From: Ascidia mentula
Lineage: Eukaryota > Chordata > Ascidiacea > Phlebobranchia > Ascidiidae
Direction: 5' to 3'
DNA length: 64,000 nucleotides
Assembly: GCA_947561715.1 (NCBI GenBank)
Contig: OX387199.1
Location: 5,833,001-5,897,000 of the forward strand
This document shows positions 23,444 to 35,764 of this stretch, piece after piece. A program made the translations under genes and the position numbers. The notes below the pieces were generated by a model, which did no database searches, was not told where the DNA came from, and saw only the letters and a list, made by a program, of their open reading frames with translations. Position 1 is the first letter of the stretch. Each line of letters opens with the position of its first letter.

Positions 23444-23971
23444 TAGTTCATTGATTCAAATACGCCGTCATTAATTGAAGTGTCATTAACTTTTGAGTAA
23501 ATGTGCAACAAAATTGTACCATCTTGTTCCAGATCCGCCACCGATATATGTAAATGTAAAAGGCTAGTTGTGAGGTTTTGTTAGTAGCGTAAATTTCCCT
23601 TCAAATTGGAATGAAACCGTCGTATCGAATGTATATGAAAGTATTTCTCCGCCAAGCGTTCTCAGTAGTCTGTAAGGTTTGTATATACACGCACTTCGAG
23701 ATTGATTTACAAAATCTATTTTCGCGTTTTTAGAATAGCATTAATTCTACATTATCCGCGTGATTGCGACAATTCACAAAAGGAATCCATCGAATATCTC
23801 TTGTATTGAATATCGAATTGCTCACAACATTTTTACACCTGTATGATAATAATTCAATTTTGTGGTAAGGAAAGCTGAAATGTTTTCATGGTGAAAACTG
23901 AAGTTTCGCCCACGCTTCAAGCTTCGTTACTTAATACCCTCCCGCTTTGTTGTGAGGCATCTCTAAAATAC

Positions 23972-24061
23972 GCGAACCACGCGAACCAGGCGAACCAGGC
24001 GAACCAGGCGAACCAGGCGAACCACGCGAACCACGCGAACCACGCGAACCACGCGAACCAC
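23972..24061 (+). repeat. 9-bp tandem array, 10 units
   Basis: GCGAACCAC/G is repeated ten times in 90 bp. Both strands are open across it (ANH/ANQ on plus, AWF on minus), which is a consequence of the 9-bp period rather than evidence of coding. Two- or three-unit forms of the same motif occur near 37893, 38250 and 45228. Confidence 0.9.
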
Positions 24062-25475
24062 ACACATATTGTATGAATTAAGAATGTCGTGCACAGTTCA
24101 TGAAACAAGTGTGGAAACGTTTAGGAATTAGTTTAATTCCAAAGGAGATCTTTTCCATATCACTTCATACGAAGAAAGTTACACCCAGCACTGGGTAAAC
24201 GTTAGTATCTTTTTCTAAGCAAGCGCAGAACTCGTTCCCAGGCATTGTGATGGTGCTACCTGGGAAATACGATTGTAAATGCTACATGGCCGAGCGTGCC
24301 CAACATTTATGAGCGCCTAACATTTGACTTTTGGAGTCCGTTATCTCAGTAACTATGTACTTTTGACAAAATATTTGGGCTCTGCAAACAAATATGTCAC
24401 TCTGTTAACGCAGAAATGTTTTTGGTAGGAGAGCCCCACTGCGCAGGTCCTTAGTCTGTAAACCTAATGGTCCTGACATAGGGGTAAGTTTATGAGGTGA
24501 AATTTTTACGACACCATTCACAACTTTAGTTTCGTGTAAGGGTTGGCCTGACGTATAAAAAGAGTTGAAGCAACGAAGTTAGTGGAAATAGGTTTGGTTT
24601 TGTATACCGTAAAAACTGAGTTGAGACCTTAACCAAAAGTCATTTTTGTGCTTCACCAGATTAATTTCTTCAAGCAATAAAGCTGAGGATAAAACTACTT
24701 TCAGCGTTAAATGAGGGGAAACAATTAAAGCCTCTCTTTATTAACAATAAGTAACATTTTTCTGTCGAGATTGACTGCCGATTTTGTGTCACGACTTGTG
24801 ATTATGAATACTAACGCACATTTAAATATTACAGAGTTGTGAAATAATTCCACTTTTGCGATAAGTCATAGCAAATGTCTTGTGACTATGATTTAGGATT
24901 ACTTATCCATGTAAAGTGTTATGATTTCACACCAGGTAAACTGTATAACACATAGCAATAGCTATAAACTGTTCTTATATTTGCACGAGATTTTGGCATT
25001 ACAATTACACACCTGTATGGTAATTCACTTTGGTAAAGAAGGCTGAAATGCTTTCATGATGAAAACTGAAGTTTCGCACTTCGTAGTTCGGTCGCGCTGT
25101 TTTTGCGGTCAAGCTTTGTTATTTAGGCTGCAATGACGGTTGTGTGCTGTCATGTACAGTATAAAAACACTGAGTTTAGGGATCAACAAGTAAACCAATT
25201 TTTGGCATTAAGCCTGATTTTGTGTCACGCGTTATTATCATGAACTCCAATGTTTTCAAGCGTTCGGATTGGTGGAACAAATCACGTGAGAGAAACTCAG
25301 CTTACACTTACGGGTCTATCCCTTCGTCAAAATTAACTTTGACATTATTAGGTTGACTTTAAGTTGAAATTACTAAAATCTTACGATCTGAAAATGTACT
25401 TATTACTAAAAAACTTACGAATAACGCAACAAATTGCCTTTATGTACATTTTTTTTACTGCAGTTAAACGTCGGC
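24062..25475. other. Intergenic upstream of P2
   Basis: No gene is supported. The last 200 bp carry the P2 upstream module and a possible splice acceptor (TTTACTGCAG, ending 25463). Confidence 0.5.
25283..25322 (+). promoter_or_regulatory. E-box + degenerate kappaB module of P2
   Basis: CACGTG at 25283-25288, then after 23 nt GGGTCTATCCC at 25312-25322, which keeps the GGG and CCC ends but not the core. It begins 193 bp before the P2 ATG. Confidence 0.5.
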
Positions 25476-26521
25476 ATGGATGTTAAGCAAATATCATTTG
25501 ATGACGTGTTGTTAAAGCTTACTATTGAACATGAAGTTACAAATGCTGAGGACAGTGAATATGCAGTGGAAAAAATCGATGATTTTCAAGGTGAATTCCG
25601 AGTTAACATTGAAAGTAGGTTACGTTACTTTCGCCAGGAACAATTGAAAAAGGGAAAACAACTAAATTTGGAAGATTTTGACTATTTCAAAGTAGAAGTT
25701 GACAAATTTAATGGAAAGCAATTTTTACGTCTCGTCATGTGGATTACAAACAGCACCAACCTAATGAAAGATGGAAATTGTTTTGTGTTTTTCGTAAGTA
25801 ACAAAGCAGACACAGCCTTGACTGTGTTGTACAATCGATGTTGGATTGAGTTGAGCTGTTACGGCGAAAAGAAGGCAATTGAAAAAGGAATGTGGGCCAA
25901 AGCATTCGACGACAAGACCCTGGAAAAACGTATAAATGATGAGAAGTTTGTAGGAGTGAATAAAAAATTTGTGCAAGAGTTTCGTTCTGGTTTGAAAATC
26001 CAGTTCAAAAAGTTCATGCAAAATGAAATAATTGAGACAGAGGCAAAATACCGGCATTTGTTTTGTGGAATTATTTGGGAAATCGCAAAAGGCCACATTG
26101 AAAGCTGGAGGGTTCACAAATATCTAAAAGATTTTCCAACTTCAGCTTTGATCAAACTGGCGATAGACAACGGATTAAGTGGAAAATTACAGCCAGTTTT
26201 TAACGACCACGGATTGGGACATGATGTTCCAAACGACGATGACGCGAAATGGGACCAATACTACGCACCTAAAGCTGAACTACGTAAAAAGGGAGCTAAA
26301 GTAATCATTGATCAGTAAGTGGTATCTGATAGCTAAACAATGTAACTACGTTGCCAACATATAACCGCTATTTTTGTGGTTCCAAAATCATTGCAAAATT
26401 CTGTTGCAAGATTTTATGCTGGTTTTGTGTTTTTAGAGTTTTCCCACCGACACAAGACGGAAAATACAATAGGTCTGCTATAAAGAAAATGGCGAAAGAC
26501 ACCCAGGAATTTTATTTGTGA
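25476..26521 (+). CDS. P2: uncharacterised family P protein, 307 aa, two exons
   Basis: Exons are 25476-26314 (donor GTAAGT) and 26437-26521 (acceptor TTTTTAG); 924 nt in frame. The start MDVKQISFDD follows a conserved TTTACTGCAG/TTAAAC acceptor-like sequence 12 bp upstream, so a 5' leader intron or trans-splice site is likely. The N-terminal 60 residues differ widely from P1, whereas the last 75 codons of exon 1 are almost identical to P1 even at silent sites, which suggests gene conversion. The Asp-rich linker is shorter here (NDDDAKW). The tail reads VFPPTQDGKYN and ends QEFYL. Family and function are unrecognised. Confidence 0.85.
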
Positions 26522-28674
26522 TATGTTAAATAATGTTTGTCTAATTTTAGTGCTTTTAGTCGTTTACAATTTTTGTCTTGCTCAAAAATAATCAAAAGAT
26601 TTTGTTTCAATGCCTGGACGTGTGGCAGGTCGAATATTTTTGTGAATATGCGTAACCGAAGATGAGCTCGCATCCTTGTTCTTACATAGACAACACATTC
26701 ATATTTACTAGATGACACTGTGTGCTACGTATTGACCCACTTCATGCATTTTACATTGACATTGATCTGTGTATGTGTGCGTGGGTGGCGCCGGAGAGAC
26801 TTTATCTTTCGCAAGTTAGTTACTGGTCTGATGTGTATATCATGCAGAGATATCCTGTAAGTTCGACATGATTGCTTGGAACTGAACCCAATGCCATTTC
26901 TTGTTTTATGAAACGCGTTTGGTATGTGAACTTTTCCCACGAGCACCAACTTGAACTTGAACCTGCTGGGCTACCAAGCAATGGCAGCAGTTTTTTTATT
27001 ATGCTATCGTCTGCTTTTGTCGTATAAGTAGTTTCCAAGCGCCTGCTGATTCTTGTTGTGTGTTTTGTGCTACGGTACGATAGCTTTATTCCTTTTGTGT
27101 AGATTTCTAATAATGCCCTGCCCAATTGAACGAGAGACAGATGGAGTTTTTATTCAATTTTATAATCAAAAGTAACTACTTAATCGCCTCGTTTGTCATT
27201 GTAAATATTAATTTGTGAAAGTTTGAATGCCCGATAACGTGTGATGTGTAGCGAATTAACCTATACTCCGATGCACTGTAAATAAATGCGATGTTACAAG
27301 ATATGTTGTGACCGTGTAGCCTATAAACGGAAAGCCTTAGTTAGCTTACTGTTGCAGAAAGTTAGCTTACTATTTGGCAAACCAAGCAAGTATACAAATG
27401 CACATGTGTCATATGATTCGTTACCACTTGGCTACCCAAAAGATGGACGGTTATCCAGAATGGACCACAAAGTGGACATATGTGTCTACCGCTGGTCCAA
27501 TGTCACAGTCACCAGCTGCACTGATGGGTCCTTTTAGGTCGTCACAGTGTACACTTGCTTGCAGTTTCCACGTTACACTTAGGCCTGTTTACATAAAATG
27601 GTTCATGAAAGAGCTTTCGCCGTTGAATCCTCAAGATGTAGCGAACTTCGACCATAGCGAGCGAATTTCGAGCCTCAATTTACAGGCGATGATGTTTATG
27701 AGAAATGCACAAAATGGGTATTATAGTGACGATCTAGTTGCAAAAAGTGTATACTTTTGTTAGATCCTAGTCTAAAATTTTATCGTAACTTTTTTTGCAT
27801 TCATTTGTCTTCATGTTATTCAATTCAAATGCCCAATACACAGTGCTTTTTGGAATGCCCTACAACGTGTGTGTAGCGAAATAAACTAATCTGGGGCATT
27901 GTAAATAAATGCGATGTTACAAGATTCGTTGTGATCGTGTCCTATCAACGAAGAGCTTTAATTAACGTTCAGAAAAAAAAAGTTAGCTTACTGTTTGGCA
28001 ATACAAATGCACAAGTCTCATATAATTCGTCCCCACTTGTTGCTCCTATAGTCCTATAACAAACAGACGAAATAATGCACTTGCCGAGAAAATAACTGTC
28101 CCGGAATTATTTCGGCAACCCAACGCTGCCTCCCTACTTCAGAAAAGACCCGGATCCTGCATTAACGGCTCACCAGTAAAGCGAAAATACCTCACACTGG
28201 TTTCATCAAATGGGCGTCTGGATTTTTTAAACGAACCACTGATAAAAACGAAGACAAAACGTACATACAATACCAGTAAACGCCAATAAACGCTTCAATA
28301 CAACTACTTGTTTGACAACACTAAAAACAACCGTACAGCGCGACGCCCATCTCAAGACTAACCGATCATACACACAGCACTCCTTGCACCGGCCATTCAA
28401 CCAAACAACGACTTACACGTGAACCAGTGAAGCGTTACGGGATGTGGCAAACATGCAAAAATACTATAGTGCGGAAATAAACCCATAGGGGAGTTTGATA
28501 AAACATGAGTGCAAGAAACAGATAAAAACAAAAGAAGGGGGCGATATGTTGTGCGCATCTTATGTAATAAGGAGTGTTTTAAATAAACAACACAAATGAT
28601 CAAAGAAAGCATAAAGAAGAGGTGCCATGTGTCATTTTCACCACACAACTTTCAACAATCTTTCATTTTTATAT
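26522..28674. repeat. P2 3' flank: duplicated non-coding unit R
   Basis: The same block follows P3, P5, P8 and, in part, P6 and P7. It contains two diverged copies of a segment starting AGGCATTGTAAATAAATGCGA-like (about 27270 and 27893). Open frames here are broken differently in each copy, so I do not call a gene. An AATAAA at 27281-27286 could serve P2. Confidence 0.6.
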
Positions 28675-28835
28675 ATTTTTTGCCGCACCGGAATTCGTAC
28701 CCCGGTTATCCTGGCCCAAAATCCTATTTAGGTGTTCTATATGGGTCGGGCGCCTAGACCAATTCACTATGGTTTTCTCTAAGCAGCTCTCGGGTTCAAG
28801 AAAGCGGTAAGTACTCTGCAACTTGGATTCCGCAT
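28675..28835 (-). mobile_element. tRNA-derived SINE-like element S1
   Basis: On the minus strand an A-box-like GGTCTAGGCGCC and a B-box-like GGTACGAATTCCGG are separated by a long Leu/Ser-type variable region, followed by a body extending to lower coordinates. Five related copies lie at 34290, 42131, 55556, 60590 and 62165. Its upstream side abuts T fragment Tf1. Confidence 0.55.
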
Positions 28836-28879
28836 GGTGGCGTGATGGGTATTGATCGTAACAGCAAAAGTGTTTACCT

Positions 28880-29205
28880 CCACATAACCCACATGGATAG
28901 ATTTATTAGGTAAGTCGATACACTCACCAAACCTATTGCACAGGTTATAAACCACGTACAAAGCGTTTCATTGAGGGGAGTCCATATAAGTAATAACAGC
29001 ATAAACATGGTTGACGCCAAAAGGAAGAAGCACGCCGCAGTGCAAATGCGGTTGTTTAACTTCAAACCAAGTTCTTTGCAGTATATTTGGTAAATCAATG
29101 CAGCTAAAGAACGATAGGAAATATTAACAACCAATATTCCGAAGATAATCCATTCAGTGTTGATACTAACTGTGTCCCGAACTCCTGTTAATCTTGTTTA
29201 TCAAC
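28880..29205 (-). pseudogene. Tf1: 5' fragment of a T gene
   Basis: It matches the T3 N-terminus through TM3 (for example KLNNRICTAACFFLLAS and TLCTWF) and stops right after LSMWV, where SINE-like sequence begins. The 5' part is disturbed near the start codon region. TM4-TM7 are absent. Confidence 0.75.
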
Positions 29206-29899
29206 GCAGTTCCAAAACAACTTGCAATTTCGATTGCAAATTTCGCACAACTAAACCTAAAATGAATTCCTTGATGTTATTTAAATGTCTTTGTGATGTT
29301 TTTAATTTTTAAGTTGTTATTTTCCTTTCCTTTTAATTGACAGGAAACCGTCTTATCGAATGTACCTAAGTATTTCTGCACCGCCAAGCGTTGTCAATAG
29401 GCGGATACGATTGTTTACGCGCAGAGACTGTGTCGATGATCCGACAACGACGAATTGCTCTAATACTTGCACTCCATGTAAACACCTGAATTGCAATTCA
29501 CTTGGGTAGCGAAGGATGAAATGTTTTGATGGTGAAAACTGAAGTTTCGCGCTTCATGGTTCCGTGGCGGTCACGCTTTGTTTTTTTAGCTTCAATGAAA
29601 GATACCAACCCTTTGTTATGCCCCGTTCGTCTGAGGCCTGCCTGTAGCGTGGTGTGGCTGCCCAATAACCTCCAGGACAACATTGTTGTATGACACACTT
29701 GTCTTGTGACTATTGCTTTATATTTATTGGGGAAAATTTTGTATGTTTTTTGAGTTATACAAGAAATATACAAGAGAAATGTTATCAATTAAGAAGGTTA
29801 TTAAGGCGCTTAATTTCACCATTGAGTCGATTAAAATGAGTTTTGCTCAACATGTTCAGGAATTTTATGGGAGAGTTTCGAGACAAGCTTAAAAAAGAG
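29206..29899. other. Intergenic between Tf1 and Pf2
   Basis: The stretch is almost identical to about 56090-56785. No gene is supported. Confidence 0.5.
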
Positions 29900-30080
29900 T
29901 TGGCCGTTTTACAACTAGCCACTTCATGAAAGTTGGAAATTGCTTTGTGTTTTATGTACACGACGTACCAGAAATAGCATTAATTGTGCTTTCCAACATA
30001 TACGTTGAACTTCCTGACAGGTTACACGTCAATATTTACTCTCGATAGTGCGTGACGAAATTTATTTATTTGCTTAATTT
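29900..30080 (+). pseudogene. Pf2: truncated relic of family P
   Basis: It carries the MKVGNCFVFYV-like block and the IYVEL block, with the NGKQ part deleted and stops present. It is the counterpart of Pf6 at 56785-56955. Confidence 0.5.
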
Positions 30081-30994
30081 TTCGTTGATTCAAATACGCC
30101 ATCTTTAATTGAAGTTTAGTCAGTACCATTACCTTCCCTTCAAATTGGCAGGAAACCGTCGTATCGAATGTATATGAAAGTATTTCTCCACCAAGCGTTC
30201 TCAGTAGGCGGTAACGTTTGTATACACCCACTAAGAGATTGATTTACAGAATCTGTTTTCGTGTTTTAAGAATAGGATTAATTCTACATTTATCCGTGTG
30301 AATTGCGACAATTCACAAAAGGAATTCTTCGAATTGCTCTAGTATTGAATATCGAATTGCTCACAACATTTTTACATCTGTATGGTTATAATTCAATTTA
30401 GTGGTAAGGAAAGCTGAAATGTTTTCATGGTGAAAACTGAAGTTTCGCCCACGCTTCAAGCTTCGTAACTTAAAACCCCCCTTTGTTGTGTCCCGTTCGT
30501 GTAATGTTGGCCAGTCGTTTCAAACGAGTTGATGTTAGTGGAAATAGGTGGTGTTATGTACCGCGAAGGATTGAGTTTAGATCTAAACCAAATACCATTT
30601 TTGTGTTCTACCAGATATTTTCCAGCATTATCCCAATTATTAATATCACTACTATCAGCGTGAAATATGGATAATAATTTTGAGCTGCACTTCATTAGAG
30701 ATATGTAACATTTATTTGTCAAGATTGACTAAAGATTTTGTGTTTATTATTATTATTACCTATTACAGGATTGTTGAATAACTTAAAACAAATCTAGTGT
30801 TAGGATTGGTGAAGCAAATCACTTGACAGAAACCCAGCTTGCACTCACGGGAATTTCCCTTTGTCAACACTAACTTCGACATTGTTAGGTGGACTTCGTG
30901 TTTTAATACTGGAAGCTTCAGATCTGAGAGCAGTACTTACTCGTGAAAAACCTGAATTGCAAATTTCATATATTTACTGCAGTTAAACTACGAC
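30081..30994. other. Intergenic upstream of P3
   Basis: It contains the P3 module (30820-30859) and the acceptor-like TTTACTGCAG ending at 30982. Confidence 0.5.
30820..30859 (+). promoter_or_regulatory. E-box + palindromic kappaB module of P3
   Basis: CACTTG (E-box variant) at 30820-30825, then after 23 nt the perfect palindromic kappaB site GGGAATTTCCC at 30849-30859. The kappaB site ends 135 bp before the P3 ATG. Confidence 0.6.
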
Positions 30995-32050
30995 ATGGAT
31001 GTTGAAAAAATCTCGTTTGATGATGTGTTATCAATGCTTACTATTGAACGTGATGTTGGACATACTGAGGACAGTGAATATTCAATTGAAGAAATCTGTG
31101 ATTTTCAAGGTGATTTCCGTGTTAAGATGGAAGGAAGGTTAAATCGCCTTCATTTGGGAAACGAGAAAAAAGGAAAGCACCTAAATTTTGAACGTTTTAC
31201 ATATTTCAAAGTAGAAGTTGACAAATTTAATGGAAAGCAATTTCTTCGTCTCCTCATGTGGATTACTAACAGCACCAACTTAATGAAAGATGGAAATTGT
31301 TTTGTGTTTTTCGTAAACAACCAACCAGACACTGTGTTGGCAGTGTTGCGCGGTTACTGCTGGATTGAGTTGCGCAGTTACGGCGAAAAGCCTGTAATGG
31401 AAAAAGGAATGTGGCCTAAAGCATTCTATGACGAGATGCTGGAAGAACAAAGAGAAAATGAAACGTTTTTGGGGGTAGATAAAGAAACTGTCCAGAAATT
31501 TCGTTCCAATCTCGCCCCTCAGTTTGAAAAATTTATGCAAAATGCGATAATTGAGACAGAGGCAATCTTCCGCCATTTGTTTTGTGGAATTATTTCCGAA
31601 ATCGCAAAATGTCACATTGAAAGCTGGAGGGTTCACAAATATCTGAAAGATTTTCCAACTTCAGCTTTGATCAAACTGGCGATAGACAACGGATTAAGTG
31701 GAAAATTACAACCAGTTTTTAAGCGTTACGGATTGGGACATAATGCTCCAAACGACGATGACGTTGACGCAAAATGGAATGATTACTACGCAGGGAAAGC
31801 TAAAGATCGTGAAGATGGAGCAAAAGAAATCATTGATCAGTAAGTAGTACGTGATCGTAAAACAATGTGAATACGAAGAAGTTACCAACATATAACCGTA
31901 AAATGTGATTCCAAAATCATTGCAAAATTCTTTTGCAAGATTTTATGCTGGTTGTCTGTTTTTAGGGTTTTCCCACCGACCTCCGACGAAAAATACAATA
32001 GGGCTGATATAAAGAAAATGGCTGAAGACATTGCGAAATTTTATTTGTGA
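30995..32050 (+). CDS. P3: uncharacterised family P protein, 309 aa, two exons
   Basis: Exons are 30995-31839 and 31966-32050 (donor GTAAGT, acceptor TTTTTAG); 930 nt in frame. It starts MDVEKISFDD. It differs from other intact copies in several conserved places: KAFYDEML for KAFDDK, EIAKCH for EIAKGH, VFKRYGLGHN for VFNDHGLGHD, and an acidic KDREDGAKE in place of LRKKGAKE. It has escaped part of the C-terminal homogenisation seen in P1, P2, P7 and P8. The tail is VFPPTSDEKYN ending AKFYL. No known domain was recognised. Confidence 0.85.
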
Positions 32051-34289
32051 TATGTTAAATGATGTTTGTCTGATTTGAGTGCTTGTAGGCGTTTACTATT
32101 TTTGTCTAACTCAAAAATAATCAAAAGATTTTGTTCCAACGCCTTGACTTGTGGCATGTGAAGTGTTTTTGTGAATATTTGTTACTGAACAAACGCTTGT
32201 ATCCTTGTTCTTACCTAGTAAACATATTCATATTTACTCGATAACACTGTTTGCTACGTTTTGACTCACTTTATGCACTGTACATTGACATTCCACTGTA
32301 TATGTGTGCGCGAGTGACAGCAGAGACTTAATCTTTCGCAAGTTAGTTACTGGGCTTACAGACACATCATGCAAGTTCGACACGTTCGCTTGTAAGTGAA
32401 CGCAATGCGGTTTTAAAACTTTTCCCTCAAGCACGAACTTGAACCTTATTGGCTAGCAATTAATAACAGCTGTATTTTGATTACGCTGTCGTTTGTTTTT
32501 TTGTTATATCAGTAGTTTCGGAGCACCTGCTGATTCTTGTTGTGTTTTGTGTGCTACGGTACGATAGCTTTATTCCTTTTGTGTAGATTTATAATAATGC
32601 CCTGCCCAATTGAGCGAGAGGCAGATGGGGATCCAATTTTATAATCAAAAGTAACTACTTAATCGCCTCGTTGCTCATTGTAAATATTAATTTGTGAAAG
32701 TTTGAATGCCCTATAACGTGTGTGTAGCGAATTAACCTATACTCCGAGGCATTGTAAATAAATGCGATGTTGCAAGATATGTTGTGACCGTGTATCCTAT
32801 AAACGAAAAGTCTTAGTTAGTTTACTGTTGCAGAAAGTTAGCTTACTACTTGGCAAACCAAGCAAGTATACAAATGCTCAAGTCTCATATGATTCGTTAC
32901 CGCTTGGCTACACAAAAGATGGACGATTAACCAGAAGGTACCATAAAGTGGACATATGTGGCTACCGCTAGTCCAATGTCACAGTCACCAGCTGCACTGA
33001 TGGGTCCTTATAGGTCGAAACAGTGTACACGTGCCTGCAGCTTCCACGTTACACTTAGGCCTGTTTACATAAAATGGTTCGTGAAAGAGCTTTCGCCGTT
33101 GAATCATCAAGATGTAACAGACCATAGCGAGCGAACTTAGAGTCTCAATTTACAGGCGATGATGTTTATGAGAAAAACTAACCTGGGGCATTGTAAAAAA
33201 TTGCGATGTTACAAGATTCGTTGTGACCGTGTCCTACCAACGAAGAGCCTTAATTAACGTTCCGAAAAATAAAGTTGGCTTACTGTTGGGCAATACAAAT
33301 GCACAAGTCGCATATAATTCGTTACCACTTGGCTTTGAAACAGAAGGCACAGCAAAGTGGAAATATGTGTGCCTGCTATAGTCTAAACGCTAGCCCAGTC
33401 TCACAGTCACCAGCTGCATTAATAAAACCTTACAGGTCGAAACAGTGTGCACCTGCTTGCAGCTCCCATGTTGCACCAGCACTGTTCACATTAAATTGAT
33501 CTTTGGTTTTTTACAACTTACTGCAAAACTTATTGCTCTACAAGTGGGGTATTGTCACGTTTATTTTTCCAAATTAGCTGGTTTTTAGACAGCAGGTAAC
33601 GACGAAATGTCTACTGCTTCGGCATGTTTAATCAAATTAAAAAGATCATCTCCTATAGTTATATAACAAACACACGAAATAATGCACTTGCCGAGAAAAT
33701 AACTGTCCCGGAATTATTTCGGCAATCAACGCTGCCTCCCTACTTCAGAAAAGACCCGGATCCTGCATTAACGGCTCACCAGTAAAGCGAAAATACCTCA
33801 CACTGGTTTCACCAAATGGGCGTCTGGATTTTTTAAACGAACCACTGATAAAAACGAAGATAAAACATAAAATACCAGTAAACGCCAATAAACGCTTCAA
33901 TAAAAACTACTTGTTTGACAACAATAAAAACAACCGTACATCGCGACACCCATCTCAAGACTAACCGATCATACACACAGCACTCCTTGCACCGGCCAAT
34001 TAACCAAACAACGACTTACACGTGAACCAGTGAAGCGTTACGGGATGTGGCAAACATGCAAAAATACTATAGTGCGGAAATAAACCCATAGGGGAGTTTG
34101 ATAAAACGTGAGTGCAAGAAACAGATAAAAACAAAAGAAGGGTGCGATATGTTGTGCGCATCTTATGTAATAATTAGTGTTTTAAACAAAAACACAGATG
34201 ATCAAAGAAAGCATAAAGAAGAGCATTAGTGCCATGTGTCATTTTCACCACACAACTTTCAACAATCTTTCATTTTTATATATTTTTTA
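32051..34289. repeat. P3 3' flank: duplicated non-coding unit R
   Basis: It is homologous to 26522-28674 and 39898-42130. It contains the two AATAAATGCG/AAAAATTGCG sub-units (about 32749 and 33187). No gene is supported. Confidence 0.6.
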
Positions 34290-34442
34290 CCGCACCGGAA
34301 TTCGGACCCCGGTTATTCTGCCCCAAAATCCTATTCAGGTGTTTTCTATGGGTCGGGCGCCTAGACCAATTTACTATGGTTTTCTCTACGCAGCTCTCGG
34401 GTTCAAGAAAGCGGTAAGTACTCTGCAACTTGGATTCCGTAT
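34290..34442 (-). mobile_element. tRNA-derived SINE-like element S2
   Basis: Same structure as S1: GGTCTAGGCGCC A-box-like and GGTCCGAATTCC B-box-like. Possible acceptor-stem halves (ACCATAG and TGCGGT) flank them on the minus strand. It is nearly identical to S3. Confidence 0.55.
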
Positions 34443-34489
34443 GGTGGCGTAATGGGTATTGATCGTATCAGCAAAAGCGTTTACCTCCA

Positions 34490-34736
34490 CATAACCCACA
34501 TGGATAGATTAATTAGACAAGTCGATACACTCACCAAACCTATTGCAATGTTTATAAACCACGTACAAAGAGTGTCATTGAGGGGAGTCCATATAAGTAG
34601 TAACAGCATAAACACGGTTGACGCCAAAAGGAAGAAGCACGCCGCAGTGCAAATGCGGTTGTTTAACTTCAAACCAAGTTCTTTGCAGTATATTTGGTAA
34701 ATCAATGCAGCTAAAGAAAGATAGGAAATAGAGATA
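34490..34736 (-). pseudogene. Tf2: T-gene fragment, TM1 to TM3
   Basis: Open but truncated at both ends: it stops after LSMWV on the SINE side, and at 34736 on the other side, where GAAATAGAGATATG replaces the T start region. Nearly identical to Tf3. Confidence 0.75.
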
Positions 34737-34860
34737 TGTAACATTTATTTGGCGAGATGGACTAAAGATTTTATGTTACGCGTTATTATTATAAATTTAC
34801 CTATTACAGGGTTGTGGAATAACCTCAAGCAAATCTAGCGTTAGGATTGGTGGAGCAAAT

Positions 34861-34900
34861 CACGTGACAAAAACCCAACTTACAGTCACGGGAATTTCCC
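34861..34900 (+). promoter_or_regulatory. E-box + palindromic kappaB module of P4
   Basis: CACGTG at 34861-34866, 23-nt gap, GGGAATTTCCC at 34890-34900. It begins 174 bp before the P4 ATG. Confidence 0.6.
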
Positions 34901-35034
34901 TTTGTCAACACTAACTTCGACATTGTTAGGTTGACTTCGTGTTTTAATACTGGAAGCTTCAGATCTGAGCGCAGTACTTGCTCGTGGAAAATTTAATTGC
35001 ATATTCTATTATTTTACTGCAGTTAAACTACGAC

Positions 35035-35764
35035 ATGGATGTTGAAAAAATCTCGTTTGATGACGTGTTATCAGTGCTTAGCAGTGCGGTTAGAAATGTT
35101 GATGACTGTAACTATATAGTTAAAGAAATCAGTGATTTTCAAGGTGAATTCCGTGTTAATATGGAAGTAAGGTTAAATTACTTTCGTTTGGGAAACGAGA
35201 AAAAAGGAAAGCATCTAAATTTTGAACGTTTTGCATATTTCAAAGTAGAAGTTGACAAGTTTAATGGAAAGCAATTTCTTCGTCTCCTCATGTGGATTAC
35301 TAACAGCACCAACTTAATGAAAGATGGAAGTTTTTTTTCTGTTTTTCGTAAACAACCAACCAGACACTGTGTTGGCAGTGTTGCGCGGTTACTGCTGGAT
35401 TGAGTTGCGCAGTTACGGCGAATAGCCTGTAATGGAAAAAGGAATGTGGCCTAAAGCATTTGATGACAAGGAAAGAGCAGATGAAACGTTTTTGGGGGTA
35501 GATACAGAAACTGTCAAGAAAATTCATGCCAATCTCGCAACTCAGTTTGAAAAATTCATGCAAAATGCAATAATTGAGACAGAGGCAGTATACCGCCATT
35601 TGTTTTGTGGAAATATTTCCGAAATCGCAAAATGTCACATTGAAAGCTGGAGGGTTCACAAATATCTGAAAGATTTTCCAACTGCAGCTTTGATCAAACT
35701 GGCGATAGACAACGGATTAAGTGGAAAATTACAGCCAGTTTTTAACGATTACAGATTGGGACAA
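35035..35764 (+). pseudogene. P4: broken and truncated family P copy
   Basis: It starts normally with MDVEKISFDD. It has a one-base gain in a T-run near 35329-35336 (the NCFVFF block), an in-frame TAG near 35423 in place of the Lys of GEK, and an abrupt end at about 35764 after RLGQ. From 35765 the sequence matches the region beginning near 19156 and 49180, so the Asp linker, the donor and exon 2 are gone. The remaining frame is otherwise well kept, which implies recent loss. Confidence 0.85.

Noticed and set aside
23917-24108. Minus-strand frame encoding an AWF repeat
   Set aside because: A product of the 9-bp tandem array, with no conserved flanking sequence.
27286-27763. Frames beginning MRCYKICCDRV... 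that recur at 32762, 40612 and 53920
   Set aside because: They recur because the 3' flank of P is duplicated; each copy is interrupted or shifted at a different place, and the second sub-unit lacks the frame. Probably non-coding.
28397-28648. Minus-strand hydrophobic frame (83 codons) repeated at 41850
   Set aside because: It overlaps the SINE-like body, and the third copy at 55313 differs in frame at both ends.
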